A stretch of DNA of 64,000 nucleotides from Methylophilus glucosoxydans (GTDB lineage Bacteria; Pseudomonadota; Gammaproteobacteria; Burkholderiales; Methylophilaceae), in the NCBI RefSeq assembly GCF_042676145.1, contig NZ_JBHTJW010000002.1, forward strand, positions 372,001-436,000. Direction: 5' to 3'. How positions within the stretch are numbered: position 1 is the first letter of the stretch; each line of letters begins with the position of its first letter. The notes beneath the pieces were generated by a model, which was not told the DNA's origin, searched no databases, and saw only the letters and a list, made by a program, of their open reading frames with translations. Of the stretch, positions 1-9,621 are shown one piece after another. A program made the translations under genes and the position numbers.

Positions 1-750
1 GTAGCCGCCCGCTTCCACAAAGCTTAAAAACTCGGCATTAGAGGTCAGGTATTGGGCCGCCTCAAAGGCTGGGCAGTGGCCGTGAAATTGACCGTATTCG
101 TTATCCCAGCCGTAATACGTGTCTGACTTGCGCAACACAATTTCACGCGCCGGGATAGGCACCAAGCGATTTTCAGGGGCGACCACATCCCGCGCAGCAG
201 AGGGTGCCCATGCGGGGGAGGGGCGAACATACTGTAAGGCATGTTGCCGGATCAGTACCGAGCTGGTTTCCAGATGGATGCGCTCATGCTCAATGCCCAT
301 CAGAATCGGCCACCACGGGCTCTCCCAATCAATCGGCAGCTCAAAAGGCAGGCGCGTGATCAGTTGGTCAACCACTTCGCGCACCTGTGCACGGTAGGCT
401 TTCACCTCCGCTGGCGTTGGCCATTGGTAGTGGGCTTCGTTCACGTCATCCCAGCCCATTTCATCGACGCCGACCGCAAACATGGACTCAAACCTGGGAT
501 TCACGCGTTCGGTGATGAGCCCGGCCAGAATCAGCTTGTTGATAAAAAAGGTATGGGTATGGCCGTAGTAAAAAATCAGCGGATGTCTCAGCGCAATGGG
601 TTTCACGTAGTACGCTTGCTCGTTGCTAAGCAGCGTAAATAAGGCTTCATAGACATCTGAGGTCTCATGAAAATAAGCCCGTATCTGCTCACGGGTGAGC
701 GATGTGTGATCCTGGCTGAGTAGAAGGCTGCGATGAGGAGGTTTGGTCAT
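1..750 (-). CDS. ovoA: OvoA, 5-histidylcysteine sulfoxide synthase (N-terminal part, runs off window)
   Basis: Read directly on the minus strand: an open frame starts at the ATG at 748-750 and runs 250 codons to the window edge without a stop. The N-terminal DinB-like domain is followed by the iron-binding HxxxH of the family (MGIEHERIH, about residues 161-169) within a stretch typical of OvoA (LETSSVLIRQ), and an upstream His in YYGHTH can serve as the third ligand. The formylglycine-generating-enzyme-like part begins with YGWDNEYG. OvoA joins cysteine and histidine with O2 in the first step of ovothiol synthesis; the full protein usually also carries a C-terminal methyltransferase, which would lie outside the window. 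EgtB (ergothioneine) is the nearest alternative, but the HERIHLETSS wording favours OvoA. Confidence 0.88.
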   Translation of the reverse strand, partial: MTKPPHRSLLLSQDHTSLTREQIRAYFHETSDVYEALFTLLSNEQAYYVKPIALRHPLIFYYGHTHTFFINKLILAGLITERVNPRFESMFAVGVDEMGWDDVNEAHYQWPTPAEVKAYRAQVREVVDQLITRLPFELPIDWESPWWPILMGIEHERIHLETSSVLIRQHALQYVRPSPAWAPSAARDVVAPENRLVPIPAREIVLRKSDTYYGWDNEYGQFHGHCPAFEAAQYLTSNAEFLSFVEAGGY

Positions 751-952
751 GTCTGTAGTGATCGGTTTCGTGGCCTGTCTATCAAGCGCATCTTTAGAGA
801 TTGGAAAGTAAACGCACACAGAGGGGAATGCAAATCCCCAGGCAGCGCTTGTTTATTGAATAGCATTTGAAATGATTGGTTCAATTTGAATGCACGATAC
901 TCATTGGTGTCGTAGCGATGGATAGGGTGCGCAGCAAACGGTGGCAAGGCTG

Positions 953-1846
953 TTATGCAATCCAACCCAGCCATTGCGCCGCGCCCACCGCCGAGGCCTG
1001 CACGGCTTGTTGATAGGTGGCCGTCGCTGGCAAATGGTCAGCCAGCTGGTGTAGCGATCTGTAGCCAGGGTCTAAGCGTATGTCTTTTTCGCGGAAGATG
1101 CTGTGCTCTTGGGCATAGGTGTCTGCCAGCGCTCGCAGCGATTCGGCCAAGGGCTTGTTGGGCGCGCTGGGGATAAAGTCACCCAGCAGCCACAGGTGCA
1201 CATTCTCCTCTTGGGAGTAGCCTGCTTTAGGGTCAGCCAGCATCATCGCATGGTCTATTCTAGCCTGAGTTTCAACTTCTTTCGGGTCACCATAGGCGAC
1301 CTCGTAATATTTCACCGCACGCGTGAGCAAAGAGGTCGGGCCGTCAATCGGTACCTGGCCCACCGCATAATAGCCCGCAATCGCACGCAGGCTTTGCAAA
1401 TGATGCTCTTTGCCGACAAAGTGGATGGGTTCGCCTTGTGCCTGCAACGCTTGAATACCCGCCGCCATGTCTTTGGTCGCGGCGTAAATCAGCGCGGCGC
1501 TCTGTTCAGCACTACCACGCTTGGCACTATCACGCTCGGCATTTTTTCGGGCCAGGCTGTAGTTGATCATGGCGGTGCCGTTGCGATACAGCTCCAGCGC
1601 ACTGGCGGCAGCGACTTCACCCTGCGCATCCAGCACTACCGACACGGCCATTTTGGTGCCGTTGGCATTGCCATCCGCCAAGGCAGCCAGCCAATTAGGC
1701 AACTGCTCTGCGGGCCATTCCGGGTATTGCTCGCGGGCAAGGGTAAACACTTGCGGCAGCAGCCGGGATTGCTCGGTCACGCTTAAGTTTTGCAACCTTA
1801 CGATGCTGTGTGCTGGGGGTAGATTGTAGTCGTAGCGGGCGATCAT
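953..1846 (-). CDS. Hypothetical protein, 297 aa
   Basis: I do not recognise this protein. It is soluble-looking, without signal peptide or membrane segment, rich in Ala, Leu and Gln, and has no metal-binding motif I can name. Its first part (about residues 60-95, alternating hydrophobic strands and SALELYRNG) has a faint acyltransferase (GNAT) look, which I would not rely on. It begins with ATG and lies upstream of ovoA on the same strand with a 200-base gap, so co-transcription is possible but not shown. The gap (751-952) has a small GGGGA/TCCCC hairpin around 820-840 and nothing else I can read. Confidence 0.7.
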   Translation of the reverse strand: MIARYDYNLPPAHSIVRLQNLSVTEQSRLLPQVFTLAREQYPEWPAEQLPNWLAALADGNANGTKMAVSVVLDAQGEVAAASALELYRNGTAMINYSLARKNAERDSAKRGSAEQSAALIYAATKDMAAGIQALQAQGEPIHFVGKEHHLQSLRAIAGYYAVGQVPIDGPTSLLTRAVKYYEVAYGDPKEVETQARIDHAMMLADPKAGYSQEENVHLWLLGDFIPSAPNKPLAESLRALADTYAQEHSIFREKDIRLDPGYRSLHQLADHLPATATYQQAVQASAVGAAQWLGWIA

Positions 1847-2064
1847 AGTGACCTATTTTAAGTGTGGTACAAGTGAGCATTCAACCGTTTTTCTGCAAGG
1901 GTGTCAGCGCACTGATGGTATGAGTGCTGCAGGCTTGCAATCTCGCTACGATGCTGGCTGGCATGCAAAGGCGCTTTAGGCATGAAAACCAGGCATTTTA
2001 GGCGGTTGTAATAAATCCTTCACAAAATGGATTCATGATGGACGACATTTGAAATGCCGCCTTT

Positions 2065-3453
2065 ATGAAGTCATTGTTTCCGCATCTCCGACCGCTGTTA
2101 CTGCTCCTGTTGGCAGCCGTGCAGATGCCTGCTTTTGCAGCGGAGGTTATTGCGCCGCCCGCTTTTGTCAAAGACGGCCTCTCCGCCCGGTTACCCGATC
2201 AAAATCATTCACCGCTGGCTGCTGAGCAGCTGGAAGACACGGCGCTCGATCTCAACAAAACCATCTATCTCGCACTTCAGGCAGACCCGCAAATCAAGTC
2301 TGCGGTGGAAGGCATTTATCAGGCCGAGGCGGACCTTGTCACGGCCAAGTTGCCGCCTAACCCGGTGATGAACGTCTCCAATACCTTGATGCCGCTGAAT
2401 CAGTCTTTTAACGTCAATCGCCAAGGCGGCCCTCCGCAGTTTGATCTCGGGGTGGCATATCCGATTGATTGGTTTGTGTTTGGCAAGCGTGCGGCTGAGA
2501 TGCGTGCTGCCCAACTCGGGGTGGAGGTGGCCAGGGCGAGTGTGAATGACACTATCCGGTTGCGCATTGCTGGGGCGATTGCAGCTTTTTACGATGTGCT
2601 GGAGGCGCAAAATCTGCAAGCGCTGGCGCAGGAGGATTTCACCGAGCTGGCGGCCCTGAAAGCGTTGACGGAAAAACGGGTGTTAATCGGCGGGGCCGGG
2701 TCTATCGAGCTGGATAGAGTGAATTTGTCTTTGCTCTCCAGCCAAACCGAGTTGCGCGCCAAACGGGTGGCTGTGGAAAATGCCATCAGCCGCCTGAAGG
2801 CCTTTCTTGGCATGCAAAAGAACAAAGTCATCCACGTGGTTGGCAGCCTGGAGATTGAGCATCCGCAGCCGATCAGTGATCCTGAGTATTTGATCCAGAT
2901 GGCCGAGGAAAACCGGCCGGATATCGCCATGCTAAAGCGGCAAATCGAACAGTCAGTCGGCAATATCGAGCTCGAAGAGGTCAAGGCTTATCCCTCAGTG
3001 GTGACCCATGTGGGGGTGACCCGCCAGTTTCAGAAAGAGGCGATTGGTTTCCCGGATCAGAATGCCTGGGGCATAGGCGTGGATGTTTCGTTGCCAGTAT
3101 TTGACCACAACCAGGGCAATATTGCCAAGGCCAAATCACTCAAAAGGCAGAGTGAGCTGGATCTGGACACGCAGCTGATTGAGCTCAGGTCTGAAATTGA
3201 GCGTAATTACCACGTCTATGACGCTTCGTATCTGGTGCTGGTCAATGAGGCCGACACCAAGCTGGGTGTTTCTAAAGTGATCCGTGACAAGATGAAAGCG
3301 GCTTACGCGCTGGGCGGCAAGAGTCTGTTCGAGTTATTGGATGCGCAAAGAAACTACCGCGAAACCAATCGCGTACACATTATGACGTTATCCAACTATT
3401 GGCATTCGCTCTACGCCTTGAATGCAGCCATTGGGAAGCAGGTTTTAAAATGA
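2065..3453 (+). CDS. CzcC-type outer membrane efflux protein (TolC family)
   Basis: 462 residues. A signal peptide is visible (hydrophobic Leu run, cleavage after about AFA at residue 25-26), followed by two outer-membrane efflux repeats with the long alpha-helical heptads typical of TolC/CzcC proteins. It forms the outer-membrane channel of a tripartite metal exporter. The stop codon overlaps the ATG of the next gene (ATGA), and the same arrangement joins the second to the third gene, so the three are one translationally coupled operon. No metal-responsive regulator lies beside it in the window. The 217-base gap upstream (1847-2064) presumably holds the promoter, but I cannot point to one with confidence. 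Confidence 0.9.
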   Translation: MKSLFPHLRPLLLLLLAAVQMPAFAAEVIAPPAFVKDGLSARLPDQNHSPLAAEQLEDTALDLNKTIYLALQADPQIKSAVEGIYQAEADLVTAKLPPNPVMNVSNTLMPLNQSFNVNRQGGPPQFDLGVAYPIDWFVFGKRAAEMRAAQLGVEVARASVNDTIRLRIAGAIAAFYDVLEAQNLQALAQEDFTELAALKALTEKRVLIGGAGSIELDRVNLSLLSSQTELRAKRVAVENAISRLKAFLGMQKNKVIHVVGSLEIEHPQPISDPEYLIQMAEENRPDIAMLKRQIEQSVGNIELEEVKAYPSVVTHVGVTRQFQKEAIGFPDQNAWGIGVDVSLPVFDHNQGNIAKAKSLKRQSELDLDTQLIELRSEIERNYHVYDASYLVLVNEADTKLGVSKVIRDKMKAAYALGGKSLFELLDAQRNYRETNRVHIMTLSNYWHSLYALNAAIGKQVLK

Positions 3454-4601
3454 GTCAATTACAAAAAAAGGGCGCCCTGGTTGCACTGGTGCTATTGGGG
3501 ATGGTAGGTGCCGGGCTTTATTATATGGCCGCACGCTCGGTCAAGCCGGCGGTCGCGTCGGCCCCGGCCCAGCAGGGGCAGGCAGTGACGCTGTTGCGGA
3601 ACGGGCAAATCCTGATTGATCCGGCTTCAACCTTTAATCGCAAGATTCTGCGCGAGCAGCTGCAACTGCAAGCCGTCAGTTTGCCAGACTTGACCGTGAC
3701 CGGCAGCATTATTGCCAAACGAAAACCGACCAGCGCGGCCGACGATGAGCAGTATGAGTTCATCAATCAGCAAATCTCCAGTTTGTATGCCAACTGGAAA
3801 AACGATGGCAATGAAATCGAGTTTTTGAGCAAGCAGTACAAGAAAACTGCCGAGCTGAACGAGGCCAAGTTGCACTCGCAACGGATAGAGGTGGAGCGCC
3901 TGAAAAAACTGGTGGATATCGGCACAGAAGCTGCCAGAGACTTGAGCCTGTCGGAAGCCAACTTGCTGCAGGCGCAGCTGGAAGGGCAGAAAGCACTATT
4001 TGATATTCAGAGCGCTTTAAACCAGGCAAGAAACAACCGTGCGGATGCGGAACGTCAGCTGTTTCAGCAGGGCATAGACATTGATTTACTGATCCGCCTG
4101 AAGGCGGATGAAGTGCTGGTGGCGGGCGATGTGCCGGAAATGAATGCTGGCAAGGTGTATGCGGGCCAGGCCCTGACCACCGTGTTTTACGGCAATGCGG
4201 ATAAACCGTTTGCGGGCAAGCTGGCGAGCATTTCTCCGCTGGTGTCATTTGAGAAGCGTTCCTTACGCATTTACTATGCGCTGCAGGACAGTCTGCATCA
4301 GCTCAGGCCCGGCATGTTTGCCGATATCCAGTTAGGCACTGAGCAGCGCAAAAAAATGCTGGTGTCGAATGAGGCCCTGATTCATCTCAATAAAAAAGAT
4401 TATGTCTTTGTCTTGAGCCAGCCGAATACCTGGAAGCTGGTGGAAGTGACCATCGGCGATAATTTTGATCGTAAATCGGTTGAAATCCTGTCCGGGCTGC
4501 GAGAACACGACACCATCATTGCGCATGGCGCCATTTTGCTCAAGCCCTTGGCCATCAAGGCGGTAGAGATTGTGAATGCGGACGAGAGTGCTGCATCATG
4601 A
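3450..4601 (+). CDS. CzcB-type periplasmic adaptor (RND membrane fusion protein)
   Basis: 383 residues from the ATG at 3450. I chose this start, not an in-frame codon 51 bases upstream, because it overlaps the upstream stop in an ATGA and puts the basic stretch QKK before a membrane anchor (about residues 8-28). The body shows barrel-sandwich and beta-barrel regions split by a long coiled-coil hairpin (about 100-220), as in HlyD/CusB/CzcB adaptors that bridge the inner-membrane pump and the outer-membrane channel. I see neither a Met-rich N-terminus of the CusB kind nor a His-rich one, so the metal cannot be read from this subunit. Confidence 0.88.
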   Translation: MSQLQKKGALVALVLLGMVGAGLYYMAARSVKPAVASAPAQQGQAVTLLRNGQILIDPASTFNRKILREQLQLQAVSLPDLTVTGSIIAKRKPTSAADDEQYEFINQQISSLYANWKNDGNEIEFLSKQYKKTAELNEAKLHSQRIEVERLKKLVDIGTEAARDLSLSEANLLQAQLEGQKALFDIQSALNQARNNRADAERQLFQQGIDIDLLIRLKADEVLVAGDVPEMNAGKVYAGQALTTVFYGNADKPFAGKLASISPLVSFEKRSLRIYYALQDSLHQLRPGMFADIQLGTEQRKKMLVSNEALIHLNKKDYVFVLSQPNTWKLVEVTIGDNFDRKSVEILSGLREHDTIIAHGAILLKPLAIKAVEIVNADESAAS

Positions 4602-7600
4602 TGGCGAAATTGATTCGCCAGGCATTGCAGTACAAATGGATCGTCATCGGCTTGCTGGTGGCGCTGAGTCTGTTGAGTCTGTATTCCCTGTCGCGCATGA
4701 AAATCGATGCCTATCCGGATATTTCATCGCAAATGGTGCAGATCATTACGGTGTTTCCGGGCAAGGCACCCGAGGATGTCGAGCGCCAGGTCACGGTGCC
4801 GCTCGAAATCCTGATGAAAAATGTCCCCAATGTGGAGACCGTCCGCTCGCGAACCATCTTTGGGTTGTCGGTGATTCAGCTTATTTTCAAGGAAGGCACC
4901 GAAAGCTACTGGGCCCGGCAGCGCGTGCAGGAAAAACTGTCACTGTTTACGTTGCCGCCGGGGGCTGAGGCTGAGCTGGGGCCACTGGCGACGGCGTATG
5001 GGGAGATGGTGCGCTATCAGCTGACCGGCGGTGAGGGCAGCGACCTGGTGCAGTTGCGTACCTTGAATGACTGGGTGGTGATCCCCAGGTTGTTGCGGGC
5101 GGATGGGGTGGCCGAGGTCACCAATTTCGGCGGCTATGAGAAACAGTACGGCATTATTCTGAATCCCTCGCAATTGCGTCGCTACGATGTGTCGGTGAAT
5201 GATGTGATTGAGGCGGTGCAATTAAACAATGCCAACTCCGGCGGCAGCCTGCTGTCGCGAGGCAGTATGTCGTTTGTCATTCGTGGTGAAGGTGCGATCA
5301 AGAGCAAAAAAAATATTGAGGATAGTTTTCTCAAGAATATCGATGGCCAGCCCATTTACGTGCGCGATGTGGCCAGTGTGCAAATCAACAAAAAGATTCC
5401 GGCCGGGATTTTTAGCAAGAATACGGTGGATGAGTCCGTCGAAGGCATCGTCTTGCTCAGAAAAGGCGAAAACCCGTCCGAGGTGCTGGCCAGGGTCAAA
5501 CAGGCGATACAGGAGCTGAACGACGGCATGCTGCCCAAGGGCGTCCAGCTGGTGCCGTTTTATGACCGCAGTGAGCTGATCAACAGCACCTTGAATACGG
5601 TGACGCATAGCGTGGTGTTAGGTATTGCGCTGGTGTTGCTGGTGCTGTTCTTGTTTTTTGGGCGGCCCTCGCTGGCCATTCTGGTGGCCTTGACCATTCC
5701 GGTGGCGTTGGTGTTTGCCTTGCTGGTGATGTATTTGACCGATATCCCGATTGGCTTGTTGTCCTTGGGTGCGATTGATTTCGGTGTGCTGGTGGACGGG
5801 GCGATCATCATTTCTGAAAACATAGCCAGACGTCTGGATGAGCGCAATCATGTTGCGGATCCGTCATCGGTGGAGCTCACGGTGCTCAATGCCACGCTGG
5901 AGGTGGAAAAACCCGTATTCGTTTCAATTTTGCTGATTATTGGCGGCTTTTTGCCTCTGATCTCGCTGACGCATATTGAGGGCTTGCTGTTCCGGCCCAT
6001 GGCCATGACCATTATTTTTGCACTGATAGGTGCCAGTTTATTCTCATTCTTTGTGGTGCCGGTGCTGGCGACGATGATCTTTAAACAGGGATTCAAGGAG
6101 CGGCACAACCCAGTTCTAGAGCGCGTGAATCAGTGGTATACCCGTGGCATCACGCACTTGTTGCGCCATGCCTCAAAAACGCTGGTGGTGGTGTTTGCCA
6201 GCCTGGTCTTGCTGCTGGTGTGGGTAGTGCCCAAAATCGGCAGCGAGTTTTTACCGTATATGGATGAAGGCGTGGTCTGGGTGCGCGCCAATTTCCCGGA
6301 GGGGACGTCGCTTGAGCAGACCGCACTGTTTGGCAAGCGCTTGCGTGAAATTGCACTGCAGTACCCGGAGGTGAAGTATGCCACCATTCAGACCGGCCGC
6401 AATGACAGCGGCACCGACCCGTATCCGCCAAGCCGGATCGAGATGATGATTGTGCCGCAACCACATGAGCGCTGGCAGCAGTTTGCCACCAAGGCCGAGT
6501 TGATTGTTGCCCTGGGACAGGCATTCAGAAATGAATTTCCGACTACCCGATTCAATTTTACCCAGCCCATCATCGACAGTGTGACCGAGGATTCCAACGG
6601 CACCTCGGCCGATATGGCGGTGGAGTTTTCCGGGCCAGACCTTGATGTGTTACTGGGCTTGGCCAGGCAGTCCGAGGATTGGCTGAAAACGGTGGACGGT
6701 GCGGTGGATGTGAATATCGAGCAGGAGGGGCCGCAGCCGCAGCTGGTGATTACGCCCAACCGTGCCTTGTGCGCGCGCTACAAAGTCAATATTCATGATC
6801 TTTCGGCGTTTATTGATAATGCGATTGGCGGTGCACCCGTGGGCGTGATTTACGAAGGCGAGCGCAGGTTTGATATTGTGGCCAAGTTTGACAAGGCGGC
6901 CATCAGCTCTGTCAATGCCATAGAACGCTTGCCGGTGACCAACACCGATGGCGTGACGATCCCGCTGTCGCAGGTCGCTGCCATCCGTGTGGTAGATGGG
7001 CAAACGATTATCGCCCGCGGCGATGGCAAGCATAGAATCACGGTGCGCAGCGACATCCGTGGCCGCGATCAGGGCGGCTTCGTCGCCGAAGCGCAACAGT
7101 TGCTGGCACAAAAAATGGTGATTCCAAACGGCTACCGGATGAGCTGGATCGGCATGTATGAAAATCTGGACCGTGCTGCCAACCACTTCAAGGTGCTGGT
7201 GCCGCTGACCATGGCCATCATCTTTGCCATCCTGTTTTTCTTTTTTAAATCCTATCGAGATACGCTGGTGGTGTTGTCTGTGTTGCCCGCCGCGCTGGCG
7301 GGCGGGCTGTTGGCGCTGTTCATGCGCGGCATGCATCTGAATGTGTCTACCGGGGTTGGCTTTGCCGCCGTGTTTGGGGTGTCGATCATGAGCGGGGTAC
7401 TCATGGTTAAAACCATTAAAAACTACTCAACGCAGGGGCAGGCCTTGCATACCGCGATTATTGAGGGCGCCAGCGTTTGCATGCGGCCAGTCATGATGGC
7501 CTCATTGGTCGCGATATTGGGCTTGCTGCCCGCCTCGCTTGCGACGGGGCTGGGCTCGGATGTACAACGCCCGCTGGCGACAGTGATCGTGTGGGGGCTG

Positions 7601-7699
7601 TTCTTCTCGTCAGTGATTTCGTTATTTATTTTGCCGGTGATGTATCAGGCCTTGCACGGCAGACATGCCAAGCCAGAGACTGTGTCCGCGCTGGCATAA
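4598..7699 (+). CDS. czcA: CzcA-type heavy-metal RND efflux pump
   Basis: 1033 residues, the normal length of HME-RND pumps, with a first membrane helix at about 14-32, two large periplasmic loops and helix bundles around 340-560 and 860-1020. Helix 4 reads DFGVLVDGAIIISEN, placing Asp394, Asp400 and Glu407 with the spacing of the proton-relay residues of CzcA (Asp402, Asp408, Glu415 in Cupriavidus). That pattern is characteristic of divalent-cation pumps (Zn, Co, Cd, Ni); the Cu/Ag pumps of the CusA type carry a different motif. The gene starts inside the last codons of the adaptor (ATGA) and is followed by a strong terminator. Zn/Co/Cd is inference from the motif. Confidence 0.9.
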   Translation: MMAKLIRQALQYKWIVIGLLVALSLLSLYSLSRMKIDAYPDISSQMVQIITVFPGKAPEDVERQVTVPLEILMKNVPNVETVRSRTIFGLSVIQLIFKEGTESYWARQRVQEKLSLFTLPPGAEAELGPLATAYGEMVRYQLTGGEGSDLVQLRTLNDWVVIPRLLRADGVAEVTNFGGYEKQYGIILNPSQLRRYDVSVNDVIEAVQLNNANSGGSLLSRGSMSFVIRGEGAIKSKKNIEDSFLKNIDGQPIYVRDVASVQINKKIPAGIFSKNTVDESVEGIVLLRKGENPSEVLARVKQAIQELNDGMLPKGVQLVPFYDRSELINSTLNTVTHSVVLGIALVLLVLFLFFGRPSLAILVALTIPVALVFALLVMYLTDIPIGLLSLGAIDFGVLVDGAIIISENIARRLDERNHVADPSSVELTVLNATLEVEKPVFVSILLIIGGFLPLISLTHIEGLLFRPMAMTIIFALIGASLFSFFVVPVLATMIFKQGFKERHNPVLERVNQWYTRGITHLLRHASKTLVVVFASLVLLLVWVVPKIGSEFLPYMDEGVVWVRANFPEGTSLEQTALFGKRLREIALQYPEVKYATIQTGRNDSGTDPYPPSRIEMMIVPQPHERWQQFATKAELIVALGQAFRNEFPTTRFNFTQPIIDSVTEDSNGTSADMAVEFSGPDLDVLLGLARQSEDWLKTVDGAVDVNIEQEGPQPQLVITPNRALCARYKVNIHDLSAFIDNAIGGAPVGVIYEGERRFDIVAKFDKAAISSVNAIERLPVTNTDGVTIPLSQVAAIRVVDGQTIIARGDGKHRITVRSDIRGRDQGGFVAEAQQLLAQKMVIPNGYRMSWIGMYENLDRAANHFKVLVPLTMAIIFAILFFFFKSYRDTLVVLSVLPAALAGGLLALFMRGMHLNVSTGVGFAAVFGVSIMSGVLMVKTIKNYSTQGQALHTAIIEGASVCMRPVMMASLVAILGLLPASLATGLGSDVQRPLATVIVWGLFFSSVISLFILPVMYQALHGRHAKPETVSALA

Positions 7700-7707
7700 C
7701 ACACCTT

Positions 7708-7736
7708 ATAAAAAGCCACCTAGTGCGGCTTTTTAT
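7708..7736. terminator. Rho-independent terminator after the RND operon
   Basis: A 10-bp perfect stem (arms 7708-7717 and 7727-7736, core AAAAAGCC / GGCTTTTT) around a 9-base loop, eight bases after the pump stop codon. The A-run on one side and T-run on the other make it work in both directions, so it may also end the convergent DUF2789 transcript. Confidence 0.85.
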
Positions 7737-7774
7737 GGGAGGCTGTACAGGGTCAGCCGCACAGTCATCCTGCC

Positions 7775-8011
7775 TTATTTGGCATGTAGCCTGGCATTTA
7801 GCTGGTCGATGACCTCTGCCCAGTCCGCATCCTTCAATATTTCTTCTCTTAAAAAAGCGGCTTGCGCCGGTGTCCAATACGGGGCATCCGCCAGTGAAAT
7901 GGTGCCTGCCAGTTGACGATGCGTGTGGATAAACTGTTCAATCTCGGCATCGCTATTCGGCAAGCCGAGTTGGGCAAACAGATGGTTGAGGCTGTGTAGT
8001 GACGCTTCCAT
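7775..8011 (-). CDS. DUF2789 family protein
   Basis: 78 residues from the ATG at 8009-8011; a longer frame upstream exists but family proteins begin at MEASLHSL. The sequence matches what I recall of DUF2789: LHSLNHLFAQLGLP near the start, FIHTHR in the middle and a C-terminal helix with DADWAEVIDQLNARL. It is a small, probably all-helical cytosolic protein of unknown function. It stands alone, convergent with the RND operon and downstream of the CLC channel gene on the same strand. Confidence 0.8.
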   Translation of the reverse strand: MEASLHSLNHLFAQLGLPNSDAEIEQFIHTHRQLAGTISLADAPYWTPAQAAFLREEILKDADWAEVIDQLNARLHAK

Positions 8012-8058
8012 AAGGCGGACTCCTGACGTTGTGGGGTTGACTAAGCACGGCATCTGCG

Positions 8059-8083
8059 AGGCGGGCAAACGATTCGCCTGCCT
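8059..8083. other. Hairpin between the CLC channel and DUF2789 genes
   Basis: An 8-bp stem with one G-T pair (AGGCGGGC at 8059-8066 with GCCTGCCT at 8076-8083, 9-base loop). It lies 76 bases past the channel stop on that strand but is not followed by a T-run, so it is at best a weak terminator or an RNA-stabilising end. Confidence 0.35.
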
Positions 8084-8158
8084 ACCTGCGCGGTCATTGA
8101 GGTCACCAGTCTACGCCGAAACTTGGTCGGCTAGTGGTTCTCTGACGGCTGCCTGGCC

Positions 8159-9487
8159 TCAGGGGTGATCCAGCCGCTTTTGATCTGGCGGGCCCGCGGT
8201 AAACTGGCCAGCAAGTACCGAATAAAGCGGGCGGCTGAAGATGCGCGAAGTGACGGTGGCAATCAGTGACACCGCCATCAGGCTGATCACCATTTCATGC
8301 CCGTCTATCATCTCCATGACAATAATAAACGAGGTGATGGGCGCTTGCGTCACGCCAGCCAGAAAGCCTGCCATGCACAAGGCACTAAAGGCAATGGTGA
8401 GGTGGTGGTAATGAAAAATGCTGGCTAAGTCATAGCCTATGCCTGCGCCGATGGAGAGTGCCGGGGCAAAAATGCCGCCGGGGATCCCGCTTAAATAGGT
8501 GAAGATGGTGGAGAGGTATTTGACCACAGGGTAGTACCAGGTTTCATTGATGGAGCCATTGAGCATGGCTTTGGTGAGTGAATACCCTGAGCCATTGGCG
8601 GCACCATGACTGACGATGCCCAGACCGGCTACCAGCAGCGCACAAAAGCCCGTCCAGTATAGCGGATGACGGGTACGCAAGCGGGTGATTCTGCCGGGCA
8701 GGTTTTCTGTGAGTTCGATCAGGGTTTTGCTGAAGATACCACCAAACACGCCACACACCAGTCCGCCAATCAGCACGGGCAGCAAAATTTGCGTATCAAT
8801 CGGACTCACTCTGAGGCTGCCAAAATAGGTGTAGTTGCCTTGCAATGAAATCGAAACCAGCCCGGACAAGACAATGGCCGAAATCATCACGCCATTGGTT
8901 CTTTGCTCAAATTTGCGGCTGAGCTCTTCTATGGCAAAGATAATCCCTGCCAGCGGGGTATTGAACGCCGCCGAAATGCCCGCGGCTCCGCCGGCCAGAA
9001 TCAGGTGTTTAGGGTCGATTTGAAAGGTTTGCGGCAAAAAGCGGCGAAAGGCATGCATGATGCTGGCCCCCACCTGTACCGAAGGCCCTTCTCTGCCTGC
9101 GGAAAAGCCTGCGGCCAGGCCGAGGATGACCAGCCCCATTTTGGAGACCGCAATTTTAATCGATACCAAATGGCCAATCGGCTGATGTTCTGCGTACGAC
9201 AGCGCCGCCATGGTCTGCGGGATGCCGCTGCCGGCAGCGCCGGCAAACCAGCGCTTGGTCGCCCAGACTATAAAAATGCCTACCACTGGCATGACGATGA
9301 GCGGTAGCCACCAGAGCGCCGATTGCATCTGATCAAACCAGGCGATGGCATACTCGGTGGCACGGGCAAACAACACAATGACCAGCCCGGTGATGATGGC
9401 CGCCGACCAGATGATCAGACGGCCTAGCCACAGATGCACATCAGTCATTTTGATGGAGGCGAGGATATTTTTCAGGTCGTTCAGCAT
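8159..9487 (-). CDS. CLC-family chloride channel / Cl-/H+ antiporter
   Basis: 442 residues with about ten hydrophobic helices. Three CLC signatures lie in order: GSGIPQ (about 87-92), GREGPSVQ (about 130-137, containing the gating glutamate) and GIFAPAL (about 335-341). These form the anion selectivity filter. GSGIP with GREGP indicates a chloride/nitrate-type CLC, not the fluoride exporter branch. There is no C-terminal CBS pair. It lies downstream of the bestrophin gene on the same strand with a 134-base gap, so two unrelated anion-channel families sit side by side. Confidence 0.9.
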   Translation of the reverse strand: MLNDLKNILASIKMTDVHLWLGRLIIWSAAIITGLVIVLFARATEYAIAWFDQMQSALWWLPLIVMPVVGIFIVWATKRWFAGAAGSGIPQTMAALSYAEHQPIGHLVSIKIAVSKMGLVILGLAAGFSAGREGPSVQVGASIMHAFRRFLPQTFQIDPKHLILAGGAAGISAAFNTPLAGIIFAIEELSRKFEQRTNGVMISAIVLSGLVSISLQGNYTYFGSLRVSPIDTQILLPVLIGGLVCGVFGGIFSKTLIELTENLPGRITRLRTRHPLYWTGFCALLVAGLGIVSHGAANGSGYSLTKAMLNGSINETWYYPVVKYLSTIFTYLSGIPGGIFAPALSIGAGIGYDLASIFHYHHLTIAFSALCMAGFLAGVTQAPITSFIIVMEMIDGHEMVISLMAVSLIATVTSRIFSRPLYSVLAGQFTAGPPDQKRLDHP

Positions 9488-9581
9488 GGAGGTATCGCTG
9501 CCAGTTTACCGGGAGTGGGTGCTTGCGCGATGCACTAAACTTAAGTTCATGAGCGCAGGCTTTAACAAAAATGCACTTACA

Positions 9582-9618
9582 TCATAACAAATATGATGAG
9601 CATAAATACTTGTTATGA
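9582..9618. repeat. 9-bp perfect inverted repeat just after the bestrophin gene
   Basis: TCATAACAA (9582-9590) and TTGTTATGA (9610-9618) are exact inverse copies separated by 19 AT-rich bases, four bases beyond the bestrophin stop codon. No T-run follows on the gene's strand. It could be a terminator-like hairpin or an operator for the CLC gene, whose start lies about 95 bases further downstream. Confidence 0.6.
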
Positions 9619-9621
9619 CGT

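Noticed and set aside
747..974. 75-aa minus-strand frame between the unknown gene and ovoA
   Set aside because: Overlaps the end of the unknown gene, no ribosome site or motif; most of it is the intergenic gap.
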